Assembly (NCBI GenBank): GCA_023525715.1
Contig: CM042016.1
Location: forward strand, 82,790,882-82,854,881
Length of the DNA: 64,000 bases
Direction of reading: 5' to 3'
Origin: Cichorium intybus
Lineage: Eukaryota; Streptophyta; Magnoliopsida; Asterales; Asteraceae
The notes under the pieces were generated by a model. That model saw nothing but the letters and a program-made list of their open reading frames with translations. It was not told the DNA's origin and did not search any database. Of this stretch, positions 36,171 to 47,716 are shown piece by piece. Position 1 is the first letter of the stretch, and the number at the start of each line of letters is the position of its first letter. The translations under genes and the position numbers were made by a program.

Positions 36171-37198
36171 CAAAACTACCCCGAACACCGCGTGGTCATG
36201 ATACTGTTTGGGTAGTGGTTGATCGATTGACGAATTCGGCGCAATTTCTACCAATTAGTGAAAATTTCAAAATCGAAAAGTTGGCGAAAATATACATTGA
36301 CGAGGTAATTCGCCGACATGGGTTACCGTCGTCAATTGTATCTGATCGAGATAGCAGATTTACTTCCCGATTTTGGCAAAGTCTTCAAGAGCAGTTGGGC
36401 TCAAAAGTGTTGATGAGTACCGCGTATCACCCGCAAACTGATGGGCAAAGTGAAAGAACCATTCAGACTTTAGAAGACATGCTTCGATCTTGCGTGATAG
36501 ACTTTGGCGGGAGTTGGGAAGATCATCTACCTTTGGTAGAATTTGCTTATAACAACAGTTTTCATTCCAGTATTCAGATAGCCCCGTATGAAGCGTTGTA
36601 CGGAGCACCGTGTCGTACTCCGACTTGCTGGACTGAAGTAGGGGAAAAACCATTGGCCGGACCCGAAATCATAGCCCAAACTGAAGAAAAGATTAAACAA
36701 ATTCGAGAACATTTGAAAGTTGCCCAAAACCAACAAAAACAGTATGTTGATAAGCGGGTGAAACCGTTGGAATTCCGAGTGGGAGAAATGGTGATGCTCA
36801 AACTATCCCCTTGGAAAGGTTTAATTCGCTTCGGGAAGAAAGGAAAGTTGAGTCCCCGTTTTATAGGTCCTTTCCGGATATCCCAAAGAGTCGGAGCTGT
36901 GGCGTACCGATTGGAGTTACCTGATGAGCTTCAAGGTATCCACAATGTTTTCCATGTGTCCCACTTGCGGAAGACATTGTTTGATGAGTCCCAACGAATA
37001 CCTCTTGCAGATATTGAACTAGATGAGAAACTCAAGTATTTAGAACAACCTGAGAAAGTGTTAGATCGGAAAGTGAGACAGCTGCGGAACAAGAAGATTA
37101 ATATGGTTAAAGTACTTTGGCAACACCATAGGGGTTCTGATATGACGTGGGAAACTGAAGATGAAATGAGGGAAAAATACCCTCAACTCTTTACTTGA
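36017..37198 (+). CDS. Element F integrase core, C-terminal domain and chromodomain
   Basis: The true reading enters this frame near 36095 and runs to the TGA that ends at 37198. The core has MDFVTKLPRTPRGHDTVWVV with the first Asp, IVSDRDSRFTSRFW with the second, and HPQTDGQSERTIQTLEDML with the Glu, so the DDE set is complete. Next come FAYNNSFHSS and PYEALYGAPCRTP, then the GPY/F-type domain (LSPRFIGPFRISQRVG, YRLELPDELQGIHNVFHVSH). The C-terminal chromodomain-type tail is VKVLWQHHRGSDMTWETED. Such tails steer insertion towards heterochromatin. About 15 bases after the stop the PPT begins. Confidence 0.94.
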   Translation: MVAGNEKRYWKVCRKVPDLFTGEVEPPEPYGEIQPLPIPEKKWDNITMDFVTKLPRTPRGHDTVWVVVDRLTNSAQFLPISENFKIEKLAKIYIDEVIRRHGLPSSIVSDRDSRFTSRFWQSLQEQLGSKVLMSTAYHPQTDGQSERTIQTLEDMLRSCVIDFGGSWEDHLPLVEFAYNNSFHSSIQIAPYEALYGAPCRTPTCWTEVGEKPLAGPEIIAQTEEKIKQIREHLKVAQNQQKQYVDKRVKPLEFRVGEMVMLKLSPWKGLIRFGKKGKLSPRFIGPFRISQRVGAVAYRLELPDELQGIHNVFHVSHLRKTLFDESQRIPLADIELDEKLKYLEQPEKVLDRKVRQLRNKKINMVKVLWQHHRGSDMTWETEDEMREKYPQLFT

Positions 37199-37215
37199 TT
37201 CCTAGGACGGAATCT

Positions 37216-37234
37216 TTTAAAGGGAGGGAGAATT
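37216..37234 (+). promoter_or_regulatory. Polypurine tract of element F
   Basis: AAAGGGAGGGAGAA stands before the 3' LTR start TGTAACACC. Confidence 0.88.
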
Positions 37235-38712
37235 TGTAACACCATGTTACTCTCGGTAAGTATTATTATACTAGTCTTAGTGAAATTAAGATTAATTAAA
37301 ATATTGTATGAGTTTGGGTAGTTACAATTTCATTTGGAAGAAATTTGAAGTTGAAAAATTGCATAAAGCAGGTTACACGGGTCGTGTGGGAAGTCTTGTT
37401 GGACTTGTTGGGCATACCGAAGGTTACACGGGTCGTGTAAGTTTAACACGGGTCGTGTAACAAGTTGATGAATTCTTACCGTAAACTACACGGGCCGTGT
37501 AGTTTTGGACACGGGTCGTGTAGCTCTGTAGACAAAACTTCAAATTTCATATCGTAAACTACCCGGGTCGTGTAGTTTTGGACACGGGTCGTACTGCGCA
37601 CAGGCCCTACCCATTTAAGTCGCAAAAATTCATCTTTTGGCCAGATTTCTCTCGATCAAAAACCCTTCCTCAACCCTAGAAATATTCCTAAACCATATTA
37701 GGACCAAATTGGAAGGCTAGAACTCGAAGGATTTAAGTAATCTTCGGTATTTCGCTTCTTGAAGGTAAGGTTTACGGTTTTAACCCTTTTGAATGGGTTG
37801 ATTTGGTTGTTTTGGGTTGATTTCGAGTTGTGGTGAAGAATCATCTGTGATTAGTTAAGAATTGGGTATAAAACTCTTGTTTTGATGTGTTGAGACACTT
37901 GTAATCATGAGTTTCATCTGTTGTAATCGAGTTACAAGTTTGGATGATTGAAAAACAAAGTATTCACCTCTACTTGGTGTGTATGTGAATATGTAGGTGC
38001 TGGGAAACATTGAAGGATCGTTGTATCTTCTGTGGTGTTGAGCTAGGATTTCTTAGAACTTCAAACAAGGTGAGTAATCTCTCTTATATCAGTTATGATA
38101 TTTGTATTGATTGAACTCTTGAAATTGAAAGTAGCCTTAGCATTTGAAATGGCAATCTATAAGTTAGTCAATTACCAAATTGGTATGGTATAACGGCCTT
38201 TGAGGCTAGGAGATTGGATTTCGTATCCAAATGTTAACGACCCTCGTGGCTAGGAGATTGGATTCCGTATCCAAATTATACGGCCTATATGGCTAGGAGA
38301 TTGGATGTGATATCCAAATAATAACGGCCCTTGTGGCTAGGAGATTGGATTGATATCCAAAGGTCGATTCAAACAAGAATGTACACTGTATTGAGTTTTA
38401 ACAAATTAATTATATATTTACATGTTAAATTGTTTATATGATTACTCATTGAGCTTCATGGCTCACAGTGTATGTGTGATTTGTCCCTGCAGGTGAGCGT
38501 GACCCTGCTAAGGGTAAAGTTGTAGCTCATGGATAGGATTATTCGTTGTAGCGGCCCGGCTTAGAAGGAGTTTACTTTTGATATATACTCCTTGATACAC
38601 TTGTACCCTTTTGTAATAACTTATACACCTAAACAGTAATTTTGTATGTTTAAAACTGTGTTTAAAAATGAAAAAATTTGGGTGTATTTTTTTTAAAAAG
38701 CCGGGTGTTACA
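37235..38712 (+). repeat. Element F 3' LTR
   Basis: This 1478-bp LTR is near-identical to 30971-32478. It lacks the 30-bp duplication and differs in the palindrome array (37373-37590). It ends GGGTGTTACA, followed by the TSD ctctg. Confidence 0.95.
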
Positions 38713-38717
38713 CTCTG

Positions 38718-41057
38718 GTAGCTAAATTTTCTTATCGTTTAACATAAAATTACAATAAACTTGACGGGGAATTAGAGGATGTGTTCCAGACGAGTGGTTT
38801 TCAGATAACCCGTAGGTTGGATACGTGGTTAATTGTTACGTGGATGTGTTATGTATCGGTGATCAAGAGTTTGATGATGCTACGCGGAGCATTACTTTTG
38901 TTTCCTTAGAATTCTTTTTCTAGTAGTAATACTTAATCGTTCGTTCCTTGTACTTTTAACGAGTTACTTGGGAGTACCTTTGGACACGTAGGTTACCCTA
39001 TTGTGGTGAAAGTCGCATACGATAAGACGTAATGGATGCTCGTATTAGTGATTAGTGGTGAGAAGCTACCGAATGATGTGATCACGAGAGTGATGTGTAG
39101 ACTATGTGTGATCATGAGGATAGAGTAGTGAGTCGTGTTCGAAGTGAAGTTCTTTGTTGTTGCAAACTGATATGAGTTCAAAACCAAGTAGGGGAGAACT
39201 CTTACTACAGAGTGAATTCGTTATGCGGGGTGCGGTGTTGGGTTCAGCTGTGAGTAATCAAAAAGATATGCTATAGTGTAGCGTTGTCGAGTGTTAAGCA
39301 TACATGGCAGTACACACGATGGCGTGAGAGATGAAGATGGTTGAAGACATGTTCATTAACAGAGAGTTTGTTGATGTGTTTCAAGATGACCCAAGGATGG
39401 ATGATTTGTTGGAAACCTTCTGGGAACACCATGGTTCTCAAGGTTTGATCTGAAGTCAAGTTACCACAAGTAACGAACTAGGAGTATATACTCGAAGGAT
39501 AGAACGTTGGCATGTGTTACAGTAACTGTGAGTTTATGGTGATACCTCTCAGGTTCACTAATACCTCAACAGCATGCAGGAAACAAGAGTGTAGGACGAG
39601 GTTGTACTGCTCGACGAATGAGTGAATTGAAGATTTTCGGGTGGAATCGAAGACGGAGGACGAGCGTCATGGATGTCATGAAAAGGCGTTGGTTAGTACA
39701 CTAGTCGAGTGTATCACCTGCAAGAAGGAAACACGACTGAACAAGAAACTCTTTCATGGTAGGTTTCAGTCTTAAATCGTAGGGAGGTTTAGAGGTGGAG
39801 TTAGAAAGCGCTGCTGCGAGTTGTTGTTCTGTTACGAAAGTATTATCTTTAAGGTATTAAGTGTAGTATATATATTGATCGCAAGAGTTGTAGATTCATG
39901 ATAGATCAGTAGACTCTAATCATGCATGGAGAAGAAGTGGCTTGTTATGGTCAGAGACTATGACTATGAGATGCTTTCCCATTACGGTAAGGCGAAACTA
40001 ATTGCTGATACTTCTTTACCAGTGTCCGACTGGTAAGTCCCTTGAAGAGTTGTGCTTGTGAGAAGTCGTACTTATTTTAGTGTTGTAGATCGTAGTAAGT
40101 CGCCGGAAGAGGCCGTTCTGTTCGAGAATGCCAATTGCGAGACAGTTACGAGTGATTTTTGACTATTGCTGAAACATCTAGGTTTAGTGTCACGTTACAC
40201 TCGAGCGTAAGGTCCCCGTTCAACAAGAGACCAAATTTGTTTTTCTATACACCGCCAAATTTAACGGATATTAATGTGCTGGTAGATTTGTGTTGATAGT
40301 GTGTGGGTATATTTTTTTGTACCAATTAGTGTGTGTAGGTACGGTTGCAGTACCAAATTATTGTATATTCACAGTTTCTGTACAATGTCAGTACATAGTA
40401 TTTGTATATAGGTGCGGTGTCTGCACTAGTATTTACGGATAATAAGTTCCGTATGCCTATTTTCGGGGACAATATCAGTCATCAAGTATTACGGAGTACG
40501 GGTATTGTGCTCAACACGACACTAATGCTACAATTGGTGTATATTTGCTATGTTACCACAGGTGGTTATCGTGGTATTTACATTATTACGAGGTGTTTGG
40601 ACATCGATTTCCAGGTGAGGTCTGCAGATTGTTGTGTGTTTCGCCAGAAATACGAGTGATTTGGATTCGTAAGAGGGAACGTTGATGGCCAGGGTGAAAA
40701 ACTTTGCACGGGTATTACACGAGTGGGTAAAGTAGGGTATCGTTTAGAGTTACTAGACGAGTTGAGCATGATCCATCACCATTTCCCATGTGACTCAGTT
40801 GTGAACGTGTTTTGGGAGATGGAATAACTATGGTCTCTTTCGAGAATCATTGGGTAGACGTACAGTTAGTTACATGAAATGATGATCCCCGTCAACGAGA
40901 AGAAGACACAGACCTTGCGTAACAAGGTGGTTTGAACGTTGAAAGTCCAGTGGCAGCAACGAAAGGGTTCAGAATGAATCTGAGTGCCAGAAGTGGAGAG
41001 GCGTGCATACGGTTCATGTTTGATCACTAGCAGTGACTTCGAGGACGAAGTCGTTTT
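38718..41057 (+). pseudogene. Element E pol remnant (RT to integrase), heavily decayed
   Basis: No long frame is left, but gypsy blocks appear in pieces. REFVDVFQDD, MDDLLETF and the SRFDLKSSYH block are near 39340-39470; the next RT block (a TVTVSLW / GSLIPQQHA reading) is near 39510-39580; and integrase C-terminal VGYRLELLDELSMIHHHFP is near 40735-40790. The last 210 bases match the chromodomain tail (KTQTLRNK, then VQWQQRKGSE and SDFEDEV) but contain stops. This decay contrasts with the open copy of the same tail inside the E LTRs. Confidence 0.75.
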
Positions 41058-41072
41058 CAATTGGGGGAGAGT
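41058..41072 (+). promoter_or_regulatory. Polypurine tract of element E
   Basis: TTGGGGGAGAG stands directly before the 3' LTR start. Nearly the same tract (TGGGGGAGAG) occurs inside each LTR, at 27864 and 41473. Confidence 0.88.
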
Positions 41073-43478
41073 TGTAACATCCCAATTTTTAGAAATATTA
41101 TTATTGTCTATATTTTAATTATTGGATATACTTATTATATAGAAAAGAGAGTAAATAATAATAATATTAATTACTTATTGGTTAAATGACACTTTCCACG
41201 TTTCTCAGTTACGGAAATGTGTTGTTGATGATACCATGGTGGTACCATGAGAGGATATCCAGATTGATGAGCGTCTCAACTATGTTGAGCAACCAGTTGC
41301 GATTTTAGATCAGGAAACGAAGACCCTTCGGAACAAAACTATAAATTTGGTTAAGGTTCAGTGGCGACATAGACGGGGTTCGGAATGGACGTGGGAACCG
41401 GAAGACGAGATGAGGACTCATTACCTTGATTTATTTGTGGGCAATGACTTCGAGGACGAAGTCTGTTCCTAGTGGGGGAGAGTTGTAACGCCCGGTTTTT
41501 TCCCGGTACGTTTATTTATTTTATTTAATTAATTATATGATCTTATATTAATTTACTTAATTAAGATCTGATTAATCAAAAGATTGGGCTTATAATTATT
41601 GCCATCTTTTAATCGTATAATTAAGTCTATGGGTTTTATAACCAAACCCAATTAGAGCTTACGTATTTTCTAGCCCAAAGGCTTAAGTGCTTAGCCCATT
41701 TAACCTAGTATATTAGGGCTCAAAACCCTAATTTCCTTCATTTCACTCCCTCCCTCTCCCTCACGGCTCTCTCTCTCCCTCTGTATCTCTCTTTATTCCC
41801 GGATTTGAGAACACAGCCGCAGTGTTTGGACGATTCCCGGAGATTGAAATGTTGGATCGCCACGAAACTTTAACCGAAGGTTCCCAAGATATATATGAAG
41901 GTTCTGACCGGAGGTATTTTGATTTCAAGGTATAGATATTGAGTTATGAATTTTGCAATATAACCTAGGGTTTCTATCAGATTTCACTGCTGAGTCTCCC
42001 TTCTTGTAAAAATCATATCTCGAGTTCTAGGACTCAAATGGACCCAAAACCAGTGCCCAAAGTTCACAAATGGAGTTGTGTAACTTTCTTAGAAGACCAC
42101 TCTCGCTGAAAAGGATTTATCTATGGGCAACAACAGCATTGTTGCTGTTAGGTCTAATCCGGGTCTGCTGTGATATGTCATTTTGTTTTTATCATTTCTA
42201 GGGCTTGGGAAATGATCCAGAGTCATTCCAAGTTCCCACGTGTACATTACATATTGAATTAAATATCTGGAAAATATGGGATGTTAATTATCATTATAAC
42301 TTGGTTAGAATGGATCCACACTCCAGATCAGTGGACAGTCACCAGATTATACTGGTTCTGTGATTGTCCACAATGTGAATTTTATATCCAGAGCTTGGGA
42401 AACCCTTTTTAATCGATTCCAACTCTGAGACTTGTATTTATGTGTCTTTTGTTCCTCTAATTTTTGGTTTGGGCTAATTCCACCCACAAGTTGGGTAGAG
42501 TTGGCCAACATCACCTGACTGTCCGTTTGAAGACAGCAGAGATATGTCTTTTTGTAAATTTTATGTCTCTTTTATCCTTTGGAGTTAGGGGGAGTTCTTT
42601 ATGGTTCTGGAAACCTATTTCATTGTAGTTTCTTGTAAAAATTATTTAAGCCTATGCTTCTGTTTTATATTTTGGAGTAATTTAGTCTTGAGCAGGAGGT
42701 CTATTTTAGAGACCTTGCTGTGATTACTCCTTTCTCATTCCTTAGCTTCACAATTTCATCCTTCTAACCTTTAGTCTTAATTAGGTGAAGTATTGAAGTT
42801 TGCACAAGCTTGGTAGCCATATAATGACTTCTATCTGTTATATCACTCACTCAAGGTGAGTTCTCTCACACCGTTGTATTAATGTTTATGTTTGCTAGTT
42901 AGCTTGTGTGTGATTGTTTAGATATAATATTTAAAGTATGCTATATTATTATTATAAAATCGTACATGTGCACTGTATGTAATTGATTATTACTATGAGG
43001 GGTAGTTAGGTAAGATCACCAACGTTATACTCTTTATGAGGTGCGGGGATCGGGGCCAAAGGATACGGGATTTACTCGGTGCGGCTCAAACCTACAAGTC
43101 CGCCCTATTTTATATAAGCACTGATTCGTTCTTTGCTTAGTTTTTATAATTATAATTGGAAATGGATTAGGGCTGGTAAATGTGAATATTAATATGATGT
43201 TTGTGTTTGAATTCACTAAGCTTTTGCTTACGGTTTCCCAAAACATTTTTCAGGTGTTAAGATCAAGGAGGCTGTGGCTTGATTGGAGCACCGGGATTGC
43301 TACTACTAGGAGTTTTATCTATTTGGGAATATGTCATGTTATGCTTCCGCACTTTACTTTAGTATTTTGCCATGTTTTGGGTTTGAGCTACTTATTTATT
43401 TTGGAAACTTATAACTATTTTTATAAAAGATATCTTTAAAAGTTAAAATATTTTGCGAAAAAATTTTGGGGTGTTACA
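41073..43478 (+). repeat. Element E 3' LTR, composite
   Basis: A 2406-bp LTR with the same composite make-up as 27464-29859: an LTR-like start, an open pol tail to the TAG at 41470, a purine tract, and a second LTR start at about 41484. It ends GGTGTTACA, followed by the TSD tttcc. A 19-bp stretch near 41760 (CT-rich) is present here but absent from the 5' LTR. Confidence 0.92.
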
Positions 43479-43483
43479 TTTCC

Positions 43484-43935
43484 ATATATCCCTGCATCCT
43501 TTGCACATGAGTGCAGATGGACTCTCCATCCTTAGGTTTGCCATTAGTGAATGTGTTGACCACCTCACGCCTTTCGATGCGTTCTTGCTTGCGGAACTTT
43601 TCCGCGAGCTCTTTGTGCATCTCGTAAGGCTAATAGTCCTCATAAATATGTTGCAGTTCAGGGTTCTTGGTAGCGATCATGATGCAAGCCACTTTGGTTG
43701 CATCATCAGAGTGTTTGGTGTACGAGGCGATTTCCTCGGGAGTAGCGGTATCTGGGTCAACCTCAACCAGCTCGGTTTCCAGAACATACTCTTTATGTTC
43801 AAACCTTAAGGCCATTTTGATGTTGCGTATCCAGTCATTGTAATTGGTGCCGTCCAACGTCACTTTTGAGCACAATGACAGAATCGAGGTGACATTACCG
43901 GGATTCGAGTGGGGAACGGATTGGTCAGAAGACAT
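43484..43935 (-). pseudogene. Element D gag, N-terminal half
   Basis: It starts at the ATG 43933-43935. The UBN2-type gag begins MSSDQSVPHSNPGN, then KVTLDGTNYNDWIRNIKMAL, LEVACIM-like KVACIMIATKNPELQHIYED. A TAG near 43630 replaces what is a Glu codon in relatives. The same frame continues (PYEMHKELAEKFRKQERIER, then CTHVQRMQGYME) up to the insertion of element E, and gag resumes at 27463. The start is supported by the leader that precedes it and by the homologous starts of gag in A and C. Confidence 0.9.
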
Positions 43936-45190
43936 CTGAATAAGAAGAAGGTAGTTTTAATTAGACATTAATTAATAATCCTTATATTCACCCAAGAATA
44001 AATATAAGGCTAGGATCCTACAATAACAATCTACAATATCGAAGAGGGATGCCGTAATCTTTATTGTAAATTTTATAAGGTAGGCGAATGACGATTCAGC
44101 CAATTCCACCGCGGAAACATAATCAAATTATAATGGAATTCCTAGTTTCTTTTGAGATTTATTGAACTGTTCAATAGCATGTTTCAATCTCGGGAATGCC
44201 CTACTGTTTGTGACTGGGATACCGAGGATCACAAACCGGGTGTGAATAACTATGCGAATTAGCTTGGTACTCTCGAAGTCAATTACCATCTCTATTTGAC
44301 GTGCCGGTTAACCACATACGCTCCATCAATAATGGCAAAATCGAGAAACCCATTACGACTCTTTGCAGACCCCAGTTGGCGTGCAGGTAAAACACACACT
44401 CTCCACCAACGTTCCACAAAGTGCAATGTGCAATTTCATGGATTAGCACCAATTCACATTTTTGAACCTAAAGTAACTAGATTGGGTTTTGTTCAAAGTT
44501 CTAGTACTTTCAATTATAGCATTATACTTTTAAGAGGCTTAGCAGTTCTATCAAATCCGTTCGGCTAACGACACTCGACTGACCAGGAGAGCGGTGGGTA
44601 AGGGTAGATACCCATTAGACTACCATTTTATAGGCAGTCGCCTTATAACCTCTTTATAGGACAGTTTTGTGAATGAGACCTACTAACGGTAAGACTAACA
44701 ATTTAATATTATCTATAAATATTAACTTTTAATCATAAATATATAATATATATTTTAATCTTATTAAAATATTTTAGAATTAATTTATTCTTAATTTTCG
44801 CTAATTTTTTATTAATTTTTCGAAAATTTAAATTAATTCTTTAAGCTGATTTAATTTATCTTTTAATTAACAATTAATTAAATTAATTAAATCTAAGATA
44901 GATAACAAAAATTAATCAAATTAATTTCACCTATCTTAAACCCCTAATGAATCGAAAATTGCAAGCAAGGGTTTAAGGGTTCCAGTTATTTTGTAAATCC
45001 AATTACCAAAAATAACAACATACTAACCAAGGCAAGCAAAAAAAGGGGGGGGGGGGATCATGGGGTTGGCGGCTAGGGTTAGGAAACCCTAGCCCTGAAA
45101 TAGATCAAGGCCTTTCCCAAGGGTTAATTTTCGTAGAAAAACCCTAAGGCACAAACAGTTCATAACAATTCACAAGAAAACAAAGCCATA
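43936..45190 (-). other. Element D 5' leader
   Basis: An untranslated 1.25 kb stretch, AT-rich in 44700-44900. It has a run of 12 G at 45045-45056 and blocks shared with the leader of element C. No gene is seen; the open stretch at 44296-44568 has no domain. Confidence 0.75.
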
Positions 45191-45202
45191 GCTCTGATAC
45201 CA
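45191..45202 (-). promoter_or_regulatory. Primer-binding site of element D
   Basis: The minus strand reads TGGTATCAGAGC, a 12-base match to the initiator tRNA-Met 3' end, one base from the LTR. Confidence 0.9.
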
Positions 45203-45203
45203 C

Positions 45204-45966
45204 TAAAGGGTTTTTAAGCAATCAATGAACAAACAAATTCCTAAGTTCACATGCAACCCTAGAAAGATCTATGTTTTCTTCTATGAAGATATAAACTAAA
45301 AACCTAAGGCCAACATTTATTTCTAAAGATCAAATAAGAATTAACCAACCTTTTTGATCTTGTTCTTGAAGCTAGCAGCAAACAGATCCTGCCTCAAATG
45401 CAAGTCACACCCAAAGCAATGGAGAAAAGAGTCCAGCAGAGTTTCTTTTAGGTGGAAAATGACGCAGGAAATAAGGGTGCCAGAGGGGTTCCTTTTATAG
45501 CCTCCTAGGGTTACAGCTGAAACCCTAGAGGAGCCTCCAAAGTGGGCAAGCCTGTTGACCACTTGGACTAGATCCCTTAAACCCTAATTAGGGTTTTTGC
45601 CAATTATGGAGGAGCCTCCATAGTTGGCGCCACTTTTGGCCCCTGGCCACTGGCTTGCCAATTATTCAACTATTGAATAAATACAAACTAGTCCATGCAC
45701 TTATAATTAATTAATTTAATCTCCAAATTAATTCCAGATTAAATCTCAATTAATTATTATAGTTTCTAATTAATATATTAACACTTAGATATATTAATAA
45801 ACTATTTATTTATTTTTATTGATTTATTAAACAATTAATAAATCAACCTTTCTCTCTACTGAACTCTACACTAATCCTCCAGCTATGAGGGCAACCCAAA
45901 TGGACTTTGCTTCAGTTAACAAGATAAATAAAATTATAAGTCATGGCTTAGACACCAAATCCAACA
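45204..45966 (-). repeat. Element D 5' LTR
   Basis: A 763-bp partner of 22263-23034 with few differences. Its left end is TA in place of TG; its right end is CCAACA. Confidence 0.93.
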
Positions 45967-46023
45967 GTTTATTCAAGCAGTTCTAGCATAACATACATAG
46001 AAATTTCTAAAATAACATGCAGC
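45967..46023 (-). other. Element C leader, short part between element D and the hAT element
   Basis: It joins to 48597-48658 when the hAT element is removed. Its last eight bases (catgcagc) are the hAT target site. Confidence 0.75.
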
Positions 46024-46205
46024 CTGGGCAGTCAATAGCGCGCTATAGCGACGCTATAGCGACGCTATAGCGCTAAGCGAGCATCCGGACTAATAGCGAT
46101 TCGTTTAGCGATACATTTTAGCGAAAGCGCTAATAGCGCGCTTTTTTCCGCTATTATCCGCTATTTTGGTCGTCGCTATATCGGTTGTTTTACGCTATAG
46201 CGTTT
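46024..46205. repeat. Left subterminal repeats of the hAT element
   Basis: About ten copies of agcg/ctatagcg-type motifs in both orientations lie in 180 bp. The right end (48500-48596) carries a matching set. Confidence 0.85.
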
Positions 46206-46629
46206 TGTCATTTGTTGTTGAAATATTGGACTTATTTAATGGAATGGGCTGAACTAACTCCTAAATAACAAACCCGTTTGACTTTAACCCAATTCCAAAA
46301 TAAGGCTATCGGCCCTCTACTCCTCTCCCCTCTCATCAAATCGTATACCTAACTTCCAAAAGAAGGCTATCGATGTCTTTGTTCCAGTTTTACACCTTCC
46401 TATCGACGCCGACAATCAAGTTACAACTTCGACAACTTCGACCAACAATCGACGCCGACAATCAAGTGGTCAGACTTCTATCTGAGCTTCGACAATCACG
46501 TGTTCCACCTTGCACCTTCCACGCAGTTGGCTCGACATCGGAGGTATGTCTCTGTGAATGTGATTAAGCTTCTTTCATTAATCTACTTCGATTCTTATTT
46601 GATTAAGCTTCGGAAATCCAAACCCATTT

Positions 46630-46870
46630 GACTTCTGCATATGTGATTCTGCATATGTGATTGAGTTATAATTCTTGCAAATTGATTCTGCATATGTGAT
46701 TGAGTTATAATTCTTGCAAATTGATTAACCTTCGGAAATCCAAACCCGTTTGATTAAGCTTCGGAAATCCAAACCCGGTCTCGCTGAAATCAATTTATTG
46801 ATTCACGGAATAAATTGATTCTGCATATGTGATTGAGTTATAATTCTTGCAAATCCAAACCCGTTTGACA
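46630..46870. repeat. Short direct repeats in the hAT 5' region
   Basis: A unit of about 40 bp (ctgcatatgtgattgagtta and following bases) occurs three times, alternating with copies of a second unit (cttcggaaatccaaaccc). Confidence 0.85.
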
Positions 46871-46979
46871 ACCAGAAACACAGGTTTAACTTATTACTTA
46901 TCCCTTTTTATTGTAAATTGTAATGTTATTAGTTTATTACTTATTAGTTATCATTTTTCTAAAACAGGTTTAACTAATT

Positions 46980-47330
46980 ATGGAAGGTCATTCTTCACAT
47001 GCTTCTGTAAACCCGACTACCAATAGTACTAGTAAGACTACTAATACATCAGATGCTACCAATAGCTCAAATAGAGATATGGCTTGGGAATGGGGAGTTC
47101 AGAAAGACCCTTTAAAAAAACATAACATTTGGTGCACCTTGTGTGACAAGAGAATATGTGGTGGGATCACAAGGTTAAAAGAACACCTCACTCACACAGG
47201 ACGAAATGTAACTGGTTGTACAAAGGTGACTACGGAGATCACCAAGAAAGTGCTTGAATCAATGAAAGAAAAAGACAAGAAAAAAAAGGAAAAAAAAAGA
47301 ACAGTGGAAATTCTTAGTTCAACAAGATGA
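46980..47330 (+). pseudogene. hAT transposase N-terminal exon with BED zinc finger
   Basis: The start ATG is at 46980. After a Ser/Thr/Asn-rich leader comes the BED finger MAWEWGVQKDPLKKHNIWCT and LCDKRICGGITRLKEHLTH: CxxC followed by H and H, as in plant hAT transposases, where it binds the subterminal repeats. A lysine-rich stretch follows. An in-frame TGA closes it at 47328-47330, but the same frame continues for about 65 codons (SENDEEEDV, SNVRGPLDSIF), so the stop is a break in a longer exon. Confidence 0.88.
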
Positions 47331-47504
47331 ATAGACCTTTCTGAAAACGATGAAGAGGAAGATGTCATACACCTTAACAAAAAAAAGTTTGTGAGTGCTA
47401 GTAATGTACGGGGTCCTCTTGATAGTATCTTTATGTCGGATCATGGACAAACATCGCAAAATACATTGGATAAACATAATCCAATTAAAGAGAAGTTGAA
47501 GAAG

Positions 47505-47650
47505 GTGGCTTGGATTTGCAGCTGCTAAAAGGAATAGAACAAAAGGAATAGAACAAAAGTTGCACCATGTAAGTAAACAAATGGACAATTTGGATTTGCA
47601 GCTGCTAAAAGGAATAGAACAAAAGTTGCACCATGTAAGTAAACAAATTA
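47505..47650. repeat. Tandem duplication across the deleted middle of the hAT gene
   Basis: A segment running gatttgcagctgctaaaagg, then aacaaaagttgcaccatgtaagt, occurs twice (about 47512-47580 and 47590-47645). Each copy is framed by a splice acceptor (ttgcag) and donor (gtaagt), so it looks like a tiny exon duplicated with its splice sites. The first copy has an extra ggaatagaacaaaa. Confidence 0.85.
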
Positions 47651-47716
47651 TAATATAATCATATGGTTTTATTTCTTATTTTTTATTAGCTCGCTATGTT
47701 TATTTGTAATATATAG

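Larger units (their letters stand above)
30971..38712 (+). mobile_element. Ty3/gypsy chromovirus-type element F, almost intact
   Basis: A 7742-bp element with LTRs at 30971-32478 and 37235-38712, a PBS at 32482-32492 and a PPT at 37216-37234. The TSD ctctg is exact (30966-30970 and 38713-38717). The order is gag, protease, RT, RNase H, integrase, chromodomain, as in plant Tekay/Del-like chromoviruses. Visible breaks are one TAG in gag and single-base frameshifts near 33605, 34690 and 36085. The LTRs are near-identical apart from repeat-number changes, so this is the youngest layer of the nest. Confidence 0.95.
27464..43478 (+). mobile_element. Ty3/gypsy element E, non-autonomous, carrying element F
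   Basis: LTRs at 27464-29859 and 41073-43478 (about 2.4 kb each) are near-identical. The PBS at 29863-29875 and PPT at 41058-41072 set the plus orientation. The TSD tttcc is exact (27459-27463 and 43479-43483), and the element D gag reads through when E is removed. The internal region lacks gag and holds only a rearranged protease-RT start, element F, and a badly decayed pol. The LTRs are far better matched than the pol is preserved, so E was probably copied with enzymes from another element. Confidence 0.9.
22263..45966 (-). mobile_element. Ty1/copia element D, carrying element E in gag
   Basis: LTRs at 22263-23034 and 45204-45966 are near-identical. The PPT at 23035 and PBS at 45191-45202 set the minus orientation. 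The TSD is gtttc (22258-22262) against gttta (45967-45971). With element E removed, the order is gag, protease, integrase, RT, RNase H, with total body length usual for a copia element. Coding decay is modest: a few stops plus frameshifts in the integrase. It inserted in the leader of element C. Confidence 0.92.

Noticed and set aside
45045..45056. Run of 12 G as a possible G-quadruplex or regulatory site
   Set aside because: It is a single homopolymer without the spaced G-tracts of a typical quadruplex, and its length is unreliable in sequencing.
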